Shown piece after piece: positions 9,101-16,714 of a stretch of 26,767 nt of DNA. The position numbers and the translations under genes were made by a program. Location: the NCBI GenBank assembly GCA_905221605.1, contig CAJNDS010001244.1, positions 1 through 26,767 on the forward strand, written 5' to 3'. A model generated the notes under the pieces. That model did not search any database and had not been told where the DNA came from. It saw only the letters and a list, made by a program, of their open reading frames with translations. Source of the DNA: Symbiodinium natans. Lineage: Eukaryota; Sar; Dinophyceae; Suessiales; Symbiodiniaceae. Position 1 is the first letter of the stretch; each line of letters starts with the position of its first letter.

Positions 9101-10956
9101 TCATATGGGCCTTGCCCCCATGTTTTGACCCCTCTGACCTGCCTGACTGGAGAGGCGCCAAACTGGATGTCTGGCTCTGGCCGGCCGGCAGTAAGGTCGG
9201 CCGCTTTCCACGCAACTTCATGTATGTATCTTCCAAAAAGCGCCCACGCAAACACAAAGTCAGAATGCTTATGAGCAGTGGTTCCGGCAAGAGGGGTGTT
9301 GCGTAGACATTGCCGAAAATGGATTTGGTCCAACGGCACCCGCTCATGCATACCAGGCAATGGAGTGGGCACTTCACTGGGCATGATGACTAGCTGCAGG
9401 GCTCGGCTTAATGCAGCACCAATGGAGGTCACCGCACTAGCGACGTTGCTAGGGATGCAAAAGCGAGGGGGCCGGGGAGTTTTGCCGTCCGGAGCATTCG
9501 GGTAGAAGATGACCAATCCCCCATTTGCTTCAAGCTGGTCCTCGGACGCACAAACCATGCCAATTGAGTTTGGCGAGCGGGCCCCACACGGTATGGACCC
9601 GTCCGGCGAGCAACTCCACGGCGAGGCTGGAAGCGAGCCACAGGGCTGTGTCTCGTCCGTCTCGACTTCCATGCTGCCCAGTGACTCCGTCGAGGGAGTA
9701 TTGGGCAGTAGATCGAGGACTGCAAACCTTCGCAGCTCTTCTGCTTCCCACCTGGCAGTGAACAAGGTGTCATGGTCGAGCAGCATCAAGACCACCCCTG
9801 GCGCAAGGACTCTGAGGACTGCCAGAATTTCGGGCCCCGCCCACGTAAAGTGCACAGAAGCTAACCCCGCTTTCTTGGTGTTTACCAAGATGGGAAACCA
9901 TCTCTCTCTAAACGGGCCTTCCCACTGCATGCGTGCCACTAAATGCCGGACAAAGTAGGGAAAATGCGGAATAGACAAGAAGCAGCGACTGTCCGTGACT
10001 AAGAGCAGGACATGGGCGCCTGCGGCCTCAGCAGCCCGGAGCTGTGGAAGTAGGCAGCCGAGTAGTGCAGTGTAGTCGATCTCTGGGTGGAGACCTTGCG
10101 GCTCAGGCGGTTCGCCGGAAATGGCTCCAGAGGCCAGTCTCAATGGCAGGATGCCGCTAGGGGTGGGCTCAGGGAAATTCTGATTACTTTCTAGTGCCTG
10201 CGCGAGGTCCTCAGGCTCCGGAGGCCCCGGCGCATGGTCAGCACTGAGAGTGCGAAGCTGGCATATAGCCTGCATTGCGGTCGCAGCAAGGACCTGTGGA
10301 CCTGGGTAGCTAGGGACCTGCCACGCTGCAACTGGCGCGGGAGGTGGCCTCCCATGTGGAAGTCGCGGCTCAATCCTACTGACCGCACCCACTGGGTACT
10401 CGCCAACACGTGGAGGAATCGGCGGTATGGGAGGGCGAGGACTATTGTTCGGCCAGCAGACCCTAGGTGGATTAGGTGGTGGAGCGTGCCCGGGCCCGGG
10501 AGACAGGGCTGTCTCCCTACCCACTCCTTGTTCGGTGACAACACTCGCCCAAGAGCGAAGGTCTATCGCGTCACCAGGCAAAGCACTGTGCGTGGACACC
10601 GCTCGCCCCATGAGGGCACTGCTATGCGGCATGGTGCCGATGCCTGGTCTCCATGCATGCAGGAGAAAACAGCGAACCGTGGGTTGCCGAGCGAAGCAGA
10701 CGGCGTTGCTGTTTCTCAAAAAGGCAGAGTGGTCCAGACACAACAAAGGTTGTATTTCCGGCGGAAAGTATCGGCACCAACCGGCAACATCGAGTTCGTG
10801 AGGCAGGATGACGCCGGCTTGCATCTGCCTGGTCATCGCAATATCACTGGTCCCTAAAGTGGCAAGTGCAGTGAGTTGCCCTCTCCTGGCAACGTGAACT
10901 TGGAGTGCTTGCGCTCCAACCCGGATCACATACGGTTGACAGGCATACGACTCCAT
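6043..10956 (-). CDS. Large fusion gene, segment 1: GT-A-like region, alpha/beta hydrolase and helicase P-loop
   Basis: Start chosen at ATG 10956 (GATGCCATGGAG, good context); the open frame begins 4 codons earlier with no ATG. 1637 codons. Approximate order: N-terminal region (1-130); Pro-rich linker (150-290); residues 310-690 with a DHD (394-396), NGGLVIFYPNA (about 478-488) and HGYGAKGKN, reminiscent of GT-A glycosyltransferases of the GT8 kind; an alpha/beta-hydrolase-like domain with VTGFSAGSYTG (nucleophile Ser961), ESDQLC (Asp1024) and GGHSYGHF (His1060 or His1063); a region near 1240-1350; then a helicase lead-in (DTFWGADGHLAALLGA) and Walker A GAPGSGKT (1581-1588). After the P-loop the frame runs into a stop (TAA, 6043) while segment 2 continues the helicase. 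The gene is the largest here. The glycosyltransferase call is weak, the hydrolase moderate, the P-loop strong. Confidence 0.75.
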   Translation of the reverse strand: MESYACQPYVIRVGAQALQVHVARRGQLTALATLGTSDIAMTRQMQAGVILPHELDVAGWCRYFPPEIQPLLCLDHSAFLRNSNAVCFARQPTVRCFLLHAWRPGIGTMPHSSALMGRAVSTHSALPGDAIDLRSWASVVTEQGVGRETALSPGPGHAPPPNPPRVCWPNNSPRPPIPPIPPRVGEYPVGAVSRIEPRLPHGRPPPAPVAAWQVPSYPGPQVLAATAMQAICQLRTLSADHAPGPPEPEDLAQALESNQNFPEPTPSGILPLRLASGAISGEPPEPQGLHPEIDYTALLGCLLPQLRAAEAAGAHVLLLVTDSRCFLSIPHFPYFVRHLVARMQWEGPFRERWFPILVNTKKAGLASVHFTWAGPEILAVLRVLAPGVVLMLLDHDTLFTARWEAEELRRFAVLDLLPNTPSTESLGSMEVETDETQPCGSLPASPWSCSPDGSIPCGARSPNSIGMVCASEDQLEANGGLVIFYPNAPDGKTPRPPRFCIPSNVASAVTSIGAALSRALQLVIMPSEVPTPLPGMHERVPLDQIHFRQCLRNTPLAGTTAHKHSDFVFAWALFGRYIHEVAWKAADLTAGRPEPDIQFGASPVRQVRGVKTWGQGPYEQGFLPLLRGYGGSHSRLAILPGPDLFMANRYAEVIPPPFVHGYGAKGKNILPQWGSVLRLPTLPESVWGRDTVPLWASVGKKGSGPVRLQLFPGVLMFWKKDALSSCRATPKWRSRPNTPNGPLALLAAAAHAWLAQVDLPWPLFAADIKVTPLGLSQYWDDGLAMRVQQALAAFAFPAYQYPPPKPHLTPSGECRSLFISGMHGKAENAPSTVSGSIIHTANSYALTGLEMETVRDNQGKKVRYDDTQRPLLLSTSGNAAHALLLLPQAAQLWARALYPQVEGCGLPAAVRARISSVEASRTMCPALAHLHMPHTAALTAMHVGLAAGRAGECKLCVTGFSAGSYTGAAVAIAWHERQKLPDCKGDFVHIKARLGGIAMPRAMLQYILGSELRHAVSLVHHESDQLCIFRPSQAARMQAIGAGARLYYFTGPESLGSGGHSYGHFVQSEELFQLTPGDYVHKELTKKICGLADPRMDRTVRAGLMGVACGSVQLSDKSKAFINSVLGRQIKRSDLEAFLRIPSAENRSIASLRNDCTQVLLTDAKPHLADLPPPYHELGPTMKLVLGMWLPHLSLERLVDMLGYQFLAMASEADFEEEPSEQYHYPEQAAVKRAATPVAIKPGTHTWPICLLHRVHPRASVMLLTPELADVPDWATKWFAVAGKVPAKGTALLVTLREDKGDVAYPGMFIELQAPKKLSTGPGESKAMQPVNITIALLLTDEQHNQFAQRPSLPRVSQLEVLPGGASTPLWDALLHMPRERQHVALGVPLEDSPLDAIRQPHWLPGFLTDLALVLVIGLVVRGNWHDAWAQLIHPEVCQVFRGKHATQAAQASPTAGPGTSNTLQNFLNLWLAEEQTYRKEWTPTLLSGVLATLPDSPLPGQEDARTPALWHAERLRLSHDSLSNEHDPRTRASIFALAAGPAFLTCLCDTFWGADGHLAALLGACSYGLAANRTSVFITGAPGSGKTRSCAFLGVLLACLTNRLTLSICTGGYSWPRRMVRLWQGLAFPTRSSLTV

Positions 10957-11230
10957 GGCATCACTCACCGAACATAACGGGCAAACTCAAGTGACTACCG
11001 AACAGACAGTGGACAACCACGAGGCAACCTTCAGACACCAAGGTCCCAGGAAGCACAACACCAACAAAGGACGACACAAAGAAGGGGAGGACCAAACCCC
11101 AAGCAGAACACACAGGAGAGAAGAAACAGAGAGGCGAGAAACAAACAAAGAAACAACAGAAAAAGCCAGTCAGGAGCGTAACAACCCTCAACACAAGGGG
11201 CACCTCGTTCAGTCAGCCAGCCACCCTGAG
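10957..11230 (-). other. T/G- and pyrimidine-rich 5' flank of the large fusion gene
   Basis: On the minus strand this stretch is dominated by T, G and C (runs such as TTTGTTTGTTTCTC), quite unlike the coding sequence downstream. It leads directly to the ATG at 10956 and probably is leader or promoter DNA. No TATA-like element is obvious. The plus-strand open frame through it (10955-11263) is Lys/Glu/Thr/Arg-rich only because of this composition. Confidence 0.5.
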
Positions 11231-11250
11231 CTTGAGGCAAGGCACATCCA
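11231..11250 (-). other. Weak spliced-leader relic upstream of the large fusion gene
   Basis: On the minus strand GTGCCTTGCCTCAAG resembles AGCCATTTTGGCTCAAG, keeping GCC, TT, G and CTCAAG. It is about 280 bases upstream of the ATG at 10956 and in the same orientation. It is weaker than the relics upstream of X1, Y1, Y2 and the hydrolase. Between it and the hydrolase stop (11251-11497) I see no gene. Confidence 0.3.
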
Positions 11251-11497
11251 ACGCGCAACCTGAAAAGGAATGCAGCGTGTCGTCACAGGTGGCTATTACT
11301 TGTGGCTGCAATGTGCTGCATGTACAAAGCAATGACCTGGAGACAATGACATCCTTTACTTTGTCCGTGCACAGTAGTAGCACAAGAATGCAGGCATACC
11401 TCGGTTGCTGGTCTGTCTGTAGCGACAACACAAGGCCCGGCGCGCATAAATCGATTAAAATGGAAAAAGGGAGGCACTCTCTACCCTGTCCCAACGA

Positions 11498-12367
11498 CTA
11501 CTCCGGGAGCTCGATATGGTCCGCCAGCAACCAATCAGGGTCGCTCAGCAATGCAGGCCACACCACATGCTCCGGGTCCTTGCCGATAACCACCTGGCGG
11601 ATGGTGAGGCCGGGGGCCCAAGGGTACTGCGTGCGTCCATAGCCCTTGAAGGCAGTAAAGTGCGAGTCTTCGGTAAGGGCTTCTGTGACAGGAGGCACGC
11701 GATGGTTGCCCCGTACCGAGTAGCACATCCGAAGGTGATGTTGAAAGGTCTCTACATCCTTTCGTCCGCCATAGACTAAGATTCTTGTCTCTTCGCTCGT
11801 GGGGGCTGGCAGCAAAGGAGGCAGCCTAATGGGGCCCATGCAAACGCAAGCCCGGAAGGTCGCATGGGCCTCGGAGATTGCAATTTGGTAGGTGATGGTT
11901 CCTCCAGAACCGAGGCCCATGAGATATGTGGGCAAGGAGATGCGAGGGCTCGCATCACGTTGGACGGCCAACAGGAGCGGTAGAACTTCCATTGTGTACA
12001 CTGCCTTGGTCCAGGCAGCACCGTCAGGCAACATCCAGGCAGGCGGTGATCCTGCTTGTCCCGCCACAGGCCATGCGCAGGCAATGACGGCCTTCTTGAA
12101 GGCCAAGTTGCTCCACAGGTACTCTATGGCCCCCTGCCAAGGCAGTGGGTGCATATTCTCCACATAGAAGTGTCCACAACCAGGGAGGAGAAGCACTATC
12201 GAGTTGGCTTCCCCTGCATCGGCGCTTGGCCGGGATACAACAAAGGGGAGGGTTGAACTGCCATGGCTCGCGGTGATCCAAGTGTTGTCACGCCCAGCTA
12301 CGAGCGGAGGGGCGACCAATGGAGGAGGCTGCAGGGTCTCCAGGCCAAGGGGCTCTTGCAATGCCAT
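11498..12367 (-). CDS. Alpha/beta-hydrolase-fold protein
   Basis: 289 residues from ATG 12367 (TTTGCCATGGCA context). The frame stays open to 12508 upstream but has no other ATG. A typical hydrolase order is visible: core strand and oxyanion-type loop SIVLLLPGCGHF (56-67); nucleophile elbow LMGLGSGGTITY with Ser154; acid residue in ILVYGGRKDVET (Asp204); histidine in GKDPEHVVW (His267). The Ser-Asp-His order and spacing fit the esterase/lipase/peptidase fold, but the elbow is LGSGG and not GxSxG, so substrate class cannot be assigned. No signal peptide or membrane segment. The stop is TAG. It lies about 540 bases upstream of the large fusion gene that also contains a hydrolase domain, and its 5' part recurs inverted at 3351-3585. 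A tandem leader relic lies at 12537-12567. Confidence 0.72.
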   Translation of the reverse strand: MALQEPLGLETLQPPPLVAPPLVAGRDNTWITASHGSSTLPFVVSRPSADAGEANSIVLLLPGCGHFYVENMHPLPWQGAIEYLWSNLAFKKAVIACAWPVAGQAGSPPAWMLPDGAAWTKAVYTMEVLPLLLAVQRDASPRISLPTYLMGLGSGGTITYQIAISEAHATFRACVCMGPIRLPPLLPAPTSEETRILVYGGRKDVETFQHHLRMCYSVRGNHRVPPVTEALTEDSHFTAFKGYGRTQYPWAPGLTIRQVVIGKDPEHVVWPALLSDPDWLLADHIELPE

Positions 12368-12536
12368 GGCAAAGAAGGGGCAGCCCACCCAATTGATGGG
12401 GCAAGGTAGAGGAAGACTGGGCAGTCTTGCCTGAGAGCCGTGCCGTCCAGCGCAAAGAATGTCACACAACAACAAGCTTGCTCCCAACTTCCCCTGACTC
12501 AGCTCCCTTCAGTTGGAGACTACATCAGCAGTAAAA

Positions 12537-12567
12537 CATGATCAATGGCTACAACTGTCCAAAACGG
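12537..12567 (-). other. Tandem spliced-leader relic upstream of the hydrolase gene
   Basis: Read on the minus strand, CCGTTTTGGACAG is followed at once by TTGTAGCCATTGATCATG. Against two consecutive DinoSL copies this keeps CC-TTTTGG-CAG from the first and GTAGCCATT-G-TCA-G from the second, the GTAGCCATT being an exact 9-base match. Nested leaders are expected when a trans-spliced mRNA is reinserted and then trans-spliced and reinserted again. It lies about 170 bases upstream of ATG 12367. The rest of the 12368-12665 gap shows nothing else. Confidence 0.55.
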
Positions 12568-12665
12568 TCAAGACAACAGCATGACAGTACAGGGATGCCA
12601 CATGACCATGGATAACGACAGATGTACTAGGCCGCCGTTTGTTCCGTATTCGCACAAGGTCAGCA

Positions 12666-13358
12666 TTAGATGTCGCTATCCGAATGCCGATTGTCCTCAA
12701 GCAGATGCATGGTCTCGTCATCTGAATGCTCGAGAATGTCGGTAGCAATACGTTCATCGAGGAAACACGCTACCCACTCCAGAATGACGGCATTATCATT
12801 GGGGACAGCGTCGGACATCGCCTGCAAAAGCAAATTGACTTTGTCGGCAGTGAAACGCCATGCAAGCAAAAGATGCTGCTCCAAATGTGCTTTTATGAGG
12901 TAAATTGGAAAATCTTCCTGGCTATGCACAATGATTGGCCTGGCCCAGGCTAAAAGGGCATTCTGCTGTGGTCCAGGCGGACGTCTGAACATAGCCAGTA
13001 ACGCCCCGTACTCCTGGGCAAGCTCATTCCTCAAATCCTGCGAAAGATCTCGAAGGTGGTGTGCAAGCCAGGCACGATGACCTCCAACAGAGTGCGCGAG
13101 TTCGGCCGCAGCAACCATGGCGAGGGTCCGTTGATTAGGACGTCCTTGGGCTGCCGAGGCATCGCGGATTCCTTGCAGTACGAGGAGCTTGGTGAGCAAT
13201 ATCCAGCCAGCACTACAAGTGTGGCCGTGGCCTTCGAGGATGGGCTCGCTGGAAAAAATTTCCGGGTGTTCGTAAGGGTAACATCTTTCCCAGTCACTGT
13301 CGCCATCTCCATTGACAGCAGTGTAAAGGCTGCCACCGATGACCAACGAAGCAGCCAT
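12666..13358 (-). CDS. Array family X protein, copy X2 (function unknown)
   Basis: 230 residues from ATG 13358 (TGGCATGGCTGC), 57 bases after the stop of Y2. No known domain recognised. The middle is predicted helical by eye, with LLLAWRFTADKVNLLLQAM and AVILEWVACFLDERIATDI; the end is acidic (HSDDETMHLLED...SDSD). It is a clear distant paralogue of X1 at 16656-17237: shared landmarks are the PN-x-x-LA segment, GGH, LLLAW and the (A/T)V(I/L)(L/M)EW motif in the same order and similar spacing. X1 lacks the N-terminal ~75 residues seen here. The stop is TAA. No leader relic was found in the short gap to Y2, unlike the other array members. Confidence 0.6.
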   Translation of the reverse strand: MAASLVIGGSLYTAVNGDGDSDWERCYPYEHPEIFSSEPILEGHGHTCSAGWILLTKLLVLQGIRDASAAQGRPNQRTLAMVAAAELAHSVGGHRAWLAHHLRDLSQDLRNELAQEYGALLAMFRRPPGPQQNALLAWARPIIVHSQEDFPIYLIKAHLEQHLLLAWRFTADKVNLLLQAMSDAVPNDNAVILEWVACFLDERIATDILEHSDDETMHLLEDNRHSDSDI

Positions 13359-13414
13359 GCCAGGCAGTTAGTTTGGGGAGGGCAAGCGGGCGCATTAGTG
13401 AAGGAGCGGGATCC

Positions 13415-14815
13415 CTACTGCATTTTTAGGAGTATGTTTGCATTCGGAGCAAAAGCTCGGCGTACTGCCGACGTAGGACTCGCAATTGTCCCTTGCGAGT
13501 CGGCCAGGACAAAAGATCGACACTCGAGGTGCCCACTGCGTTCTCTCATCGCTTGCACGCATTTGACCATCAACAGGGACACAGGCCAGCTACCAGAAGC
13601 CAAAACAGGGCAAGGTAGGTCATTCCAATCGCTTGGGTTGAGGAGCTGCAGGTGCCAGGACGGCCAGCCAACAGTGACGGGTGGATGCGCAGCTCTTACA
13701 GCCAGGAGATCATTGTAGGCATATACAGTGAACGGTGTGCCCACCGGCCAATCTACCAGGGCACAGCACGGAGGGACAGGTAGGTGGCTTAGCTGCGAGA
13801 CAGCGAAGACCCCAAGGAGATCTGGCTGCAGGCGGTTCGGGCACAAAGCACATAAGGCAGGGAAAAGTTGAGTGGTAAGTTGAAGAGTATCCCCTTCAAG
13901 AGCTTCTTGTCGAAAGGGAGCAACACACCAGACGATTTGAATCATACAACCTCGATGTTGAGTAACACGGACAAGGGTGAGATTGGCAACAAGACCAGCG
14001 TACCTTACCCTACAACGAGAAGCTGCTTCACGGACTGACCAAGGGGCAGGCACGTGACGCTGCAAGGTGGACTGCGTGCGAGGCCATAGACTGCCACAAT
14101 GGCCCTCTGCCTGCGGATGAGGAGAGTCCATTTGGGCAGGCCAATGATGCTCATGAGCAAGCCGCCCGCCCAGAAGTTGTCTTGCAGGAGTTTGATTGGC
14201 AAAGTCAGCTGTATACGGTGAACGCAGTCGGAGGAGGCGGAGGCTCGCGAGTGGGAAGTCTCCAACTGCATGGACGTGGTAAGTGCATTCGTCAAGAGGC
14301 GTGACTCCAAAGAACGCTCCGGCGTATTCCCCCGTGGGAATCGCGAAGAAGGGCATTCCCCTCAAACCTTCAGAGAGAAGACGGAACCAGTGCGAATTAA
14401 CTGATGCAAGACAGGCCACAGACTGGATAGCCAGTTGGCACCGATGAAGCATGTGCCAATGAAAGTCTAGGCCGCCCGAGACCTGGCCAATCTTTATTCC
14501 TTGGCTTAAGCTCCATCCCAGCCAAGCTTGGAAGGCATCAGCAGCATTTTCAGTGCCATGAACGCTCTGCAGTGGCAGGGCAAGAACAACTTTGATGGTG
14601 CAAAGATCAACAAGAAGGCGTTGCGCGACTGACGATGCCAGTCTTTGCACAGGGTCCTCTCCACCTCCGCAAAGAGGAATTAGAGGGTCATTGCCTAGGA
14701 CCAGCGTCAAGGCCGCGGGGGACAAATCCAAGGACAGGGCTTGCGGCAGAGCAAGAGTACGGGCGTACTCAAGCTGCCTTGGGTCGCTGTCAAGGCAATC
14801 TTCCTCTGTGGACAT
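13415..14815 (-). CDS. Array family Y protein, copy Y2 (C-terminal beta-grasp-like domain)
   Basis: 466 residues from ATG 14815; the frame is open further upstream, back to the TGA of Y1. A full-length but distant paralogue of Y1. The C-terminal ~113 residues (about 354-466) start with VDWPVGTPF and run to NILLKMQ at the stop. By my hand count they share roughly 40 of 110 positions with Y1, including R-x-RSG-x-LE-x-R-x-FVL-x-D-x-QG. The order strand-strand-helix-strand-strand in this domain looks like a ubiquitin-like beta-grasp, and the RSGH...QG part resembles the small plus-strand ORF at 22730-23044. The N-terminal two thirds have no recognised family. The stop is TAG. Two leader relics lie 79 to 122 bases upstream of the ATG. 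Confidence 0.6.
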   Translation of the reverse strand: MSTEEDCLDSDPRQLEYARTLALPQALSLDLSPAALTLVLGNDPLIPLCGGGEDPVQRLASSVAQRLLVDLCTIKVVLALPLQSVHGTENAADAFQAWLGWSLSQGIKIGQVSGGLDFHWHMLHRCQLAIQSVACLASVNSHWFRLLSEGLRGMPFFAIPTGEYAGAFFGVTPLDECTYHVHAVGDFPLASLRLLRLRSPYTADFANQTPARQLLGGRLAHEHHWPAQMDSPHPQAEGHCGSLWPRTQSTLQRHVPAPWSVREAASRCRVRYAGLVANLTLVRVTQHRGCMIQIVWCVAPFRQEALEGDTLQLTTQLFPALCALCPNRLQPDLLGVFAVSQLSHLPVPPCCALVDWPVGTPFTVYAYNDLLAVRAAHPPVTVGWPSWHLQLLNPSDWNDLPCPVLASGSWPVSLLMVKCVQAMRERSGHLECRSFVLADSQGTIASPTSAVRRAFAPNANILLKMQ

Positions 14816-14884
14816 GCTCAAGTTGGGCCGTAAGGCAGCGAGTCGTATAGTGTGGCGGCAGGAAAGTGACGTTGCGGAGCAGCC

Positions 14885-16309
14885 TCAGACCCCCATGAGC
14901 CAAAGCACTACTACGCTAGTGTGAGCCAAAAGGCGGCAAGGAGACGTTGCCAACAGCAAAGCCAGCCGTCCTAGCATCAAAGTGGGCTGTGGGAGGTGAC
15001 CTTCGAAGGTGAGGCACTTGTACTCTAGAAGTATCCTCGCATCCTCATGGAACGCTGTTTGGATTTTGGTACATGTGTCCGCAACAAAGCCCTGCTCATC
15101 GCAAAGTACGAAAGCCCGACTTTCAAGGTAACCACTCCGTTGCCGCATGTGTTGCACAATTAGTATTTGCAGCATTAGCACCGGCAGCATTGGATCAATT
15201 GTGAGATTGAGAGGGAGCATCCCATCAGGTGGATTGACAATACAGAGGCGCCTGCTAAAGTAAGACCCTACCAGGACCGGATGCGCCTCTACCATGTGCT
15301 CAAAGGAGGGGAAGGCAACAGCAATAAAGACCGTGCCAACAGGCCAATCAACAAGAAAGCTGACTAACGGGACAGCGAAGGTCAGTCCCTGGACAACTAC
15401 TTGGATTTGCACCAGATTGAGATCGAGTCGGAAGGCCATGTTCTCCAGGAGGAGCGGAAGAAGCTCAGCGCCTAGTTGGGTAGATTCGAGGAGGTACCAT
15501 TCTCCATGTGTGTAGGGTGAACAACACATGGTGTACTTGAGCATGCATCCAAACTCAAGTCCAACTTCAACGAGGACGAAGGTGGCGATTTGGCCAACGA
15601 AAGCACAGGTCGCACCAAGACCCTGTTCGTGAAAGGCGCAGGCCGTTTGGGTGGTGAACTGGTACTCCTGCACTCGTGGCGCACCGGTGCCATTCTCAGC
15701 TGGGAGGGGCCCAAAGGGGCGTTTAAGAACGCCAGGCCAAAAACCATGATGGGTGGCACGAGCAAGCAGGGTGGGAGGTGACCTTTGGTATGCGAGAAGA
15801 GGTGCATGAAGACGGAAGACAGGCAGACAGGGCAGCGAGCTCAACCGAAGAAAGAACACCTCGTAGCTGCCCAGGGTGGTAGTGGCAATTCTGCAAGATG
15901 CATGCAATGTTACCGGGAGCGCAATTATATACGCCTGCCCGATGTGGCCAGCAAGTACATTATGCCACGCCACACTCACCGAACCCATAGCGCGCAGAGT
16001 TTGTAACCCCCATTGCTGCCACTCAAGACATCCGCATCCATCTATCTCCCTTAACTGGAGGGCAAGTCCCTTGGACCAACAGCGGTGGATAAGCTGGAGA
16101 GCAGCCCCAACCAGTTCGGAGGACTTTACATCGGCATCCAAGTGTGCACGAATGGAGACCGTGCCGGCCAGCTGCATAATGCAAAAGGCGATACTGGTCT
16201 CCAAAATGCAGAATTTGTTGTCATACGAGAAGAGGCAGGGCGAAGTGTGGATGGAAGAGCCAAGAATCTTCCTAAGATGATCCGGCGCCAAATCCAGACA
16301 GAAGGCCAT
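14885..16309 (-). CDS. Array family Y protein, copy Y1
   Basis: 474 residues from ATG 16309 (CGCAATGGCC), with a leader relic 37 to 51 bases upstream. Paralogue of Y2 over its full length: CLDLAP-x2-L-x3-LG near the N-terminus matches LDLSP-x2-LTLVLG, and the C-terminal domain (about 320-432) begins VDWPVGTVF and ends RILLEYKC, the same length as in Y2. The last 42 residues (433-474, bases 15013-14888) have no counterpart in Y2 and are translated across the two leader relics that precede Y2. The native stop was therefore probably lost and the frame now runs into the next unit. The TGA at 14885-14887 is the only stop between Y1 and Y2, which share one frame. Function unknown. Confidence 0.6.
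   Translation of the reverse strand: MAFCLDLAPDHLRKILGSSIHTSPCLFSYDNKFCILETSIAFCIMQLAGTVSIRAHLDADVKSSELVGAALQLIHRCWSKGLALQLREIDGCGCLEWQQWGLQTLRAMGSVSVAWHNVLAGHIGQAYIIALPVTLHASCRIATTTLGSYEVFFLRLSSLPCLPVFRLHAPLLAYQRSPPTLLARATHHGFWPGVLKRPFGPLPAENGTGAPRVQEYQFTTQTACAFHEQGLGATCAFVGQIATFVLVEVGLEFGCMLKYTMCCSPYTHGEWYLLESTQLGAELLPLLLENMAFRLDLNLVQIQVVVQGLTFAVPLVSFLVDWPVGTVFIAVAFPSFEHMVEAHPVLVGSYFSRRLCIVNPPDGMLPLNLTIDPMLPVLMLQILIVQHMRQRSGYLESRAFVLCDEQGFVADTCTKIQTAFHEDARILLEYKCLTFEGHLPQPTLMLGRLALLLATSPCRLLAHTSVVVLWLMGV
14894..14937 (-). other. Two spliced-leader relics upstream of Y2
   Basis: On the minus strand GCCGCCTTTTGGCTCAC (14937-14921) keeps GCC and TTTTGGCTCA of the DinoSL. A second element at 14916-14894 starts GCGTAG, like the CCGTAG leader start, and ends TTTGGCTCATG, with a small insertion between. 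Two leaders one after the other, both in the orientation of Y2, fit repeated cycles of trans-splicing and reinsertion. This is the most convincing relic pair in the window. Confidence 0.6.
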
Positions 16310-16324
16310 TGCGCGGGTTAAGGG

Positions 16325-16714
16325 TCAGTGCTCACATAACGAGCGCTTGAGCAAAATAACCGTCACGCATGTGCCAACTATATTCGGATGGGGAGGGGTG
16401 GTGATCACAATGTTAGCAGTGATCAAACGACAAAGCAAATAACAGAGGAGCACATAAAGGTACGAGTACCATAAGCGGCAATAAAGCCCACCGAGCACAA
16501 AGTACAAGGGGCAACCACACCCTCACTCAGTGGACACATTGGCACATAGCTCCACTGTCTGCGAACAGATGGCCAAAGTGAGGTGGGTCCAGCCAGGGGC
16601 ATTAAAGCCAATAACGTGGCTCTGTATCAATTGTGTGAGAAGCAACAAGGTATGACTACCACGGCCAAAAGAAGTGATAGGGGAATTGTTCACACTCACA
16701 CAGTTCACGGGCAA
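16325..16714 (-). pseudogene. Coding-like remnant between X1 and Y1, possibly a decayed Y copy
   Basis: One frame reads through this gap with only two stops (TGA at 16523-16525 and at 16325-16327). It is the same frame as Y1 and Y2. The translation contains PGWTHLTLAICSQTVEL and, after the stop, LYFVLGGLYCRLWYSY, which weakly recall the middle part of the Y proteins (W-x-x-x-LAI and the G-x-P-hydrophobic stretch). The end of X1's own frame (about residue 110 on) also weakly recalls a Y N-terminus. The last codons (16346-16360) are leader relic, not coding. The resemblance is too weak for a firm call; it may be 3' UTR of X1. Confidence 0.3.
16346..16360 (-). other. Spliced-leader relic upstream of Y1
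   Basis: The minus strand reads GTTATTTTGCTCAAG. Against CCATTTTGGCTCAAG this is one G deleted and CC changed, with ATTTTG and CTCAAG intact. It lies 37 to 51 bases upstream of the Y1 start codon, in the same orientation, where the leader of a processed mRNA should be. Confidence 0.55.

Noticed and set aside
10955-11263. Plus-strand open frame rich in Lys, Glu, Thr and Arg
   Set aside because: Its composition is the simple reverse of a T/G-rich flank of the minus-strand gene; no domain and no support.
16325-16400. Resemblance of the peptide before Y1 to the end of the ubiquitin-like ORF
   Set aside because: The peptide GTCVTVILLKRS is partly translated from the spliced-leader relic, so the match is likely accidental.
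13415-16714. UGA recoded as an amino acid, because the only stops in this frame are three TGAs
   Set aside because: Other intact frames use TGG for Trp throughout and have no internal TGA, and two of these TGAs lie at leader-relic or unit boundaries.
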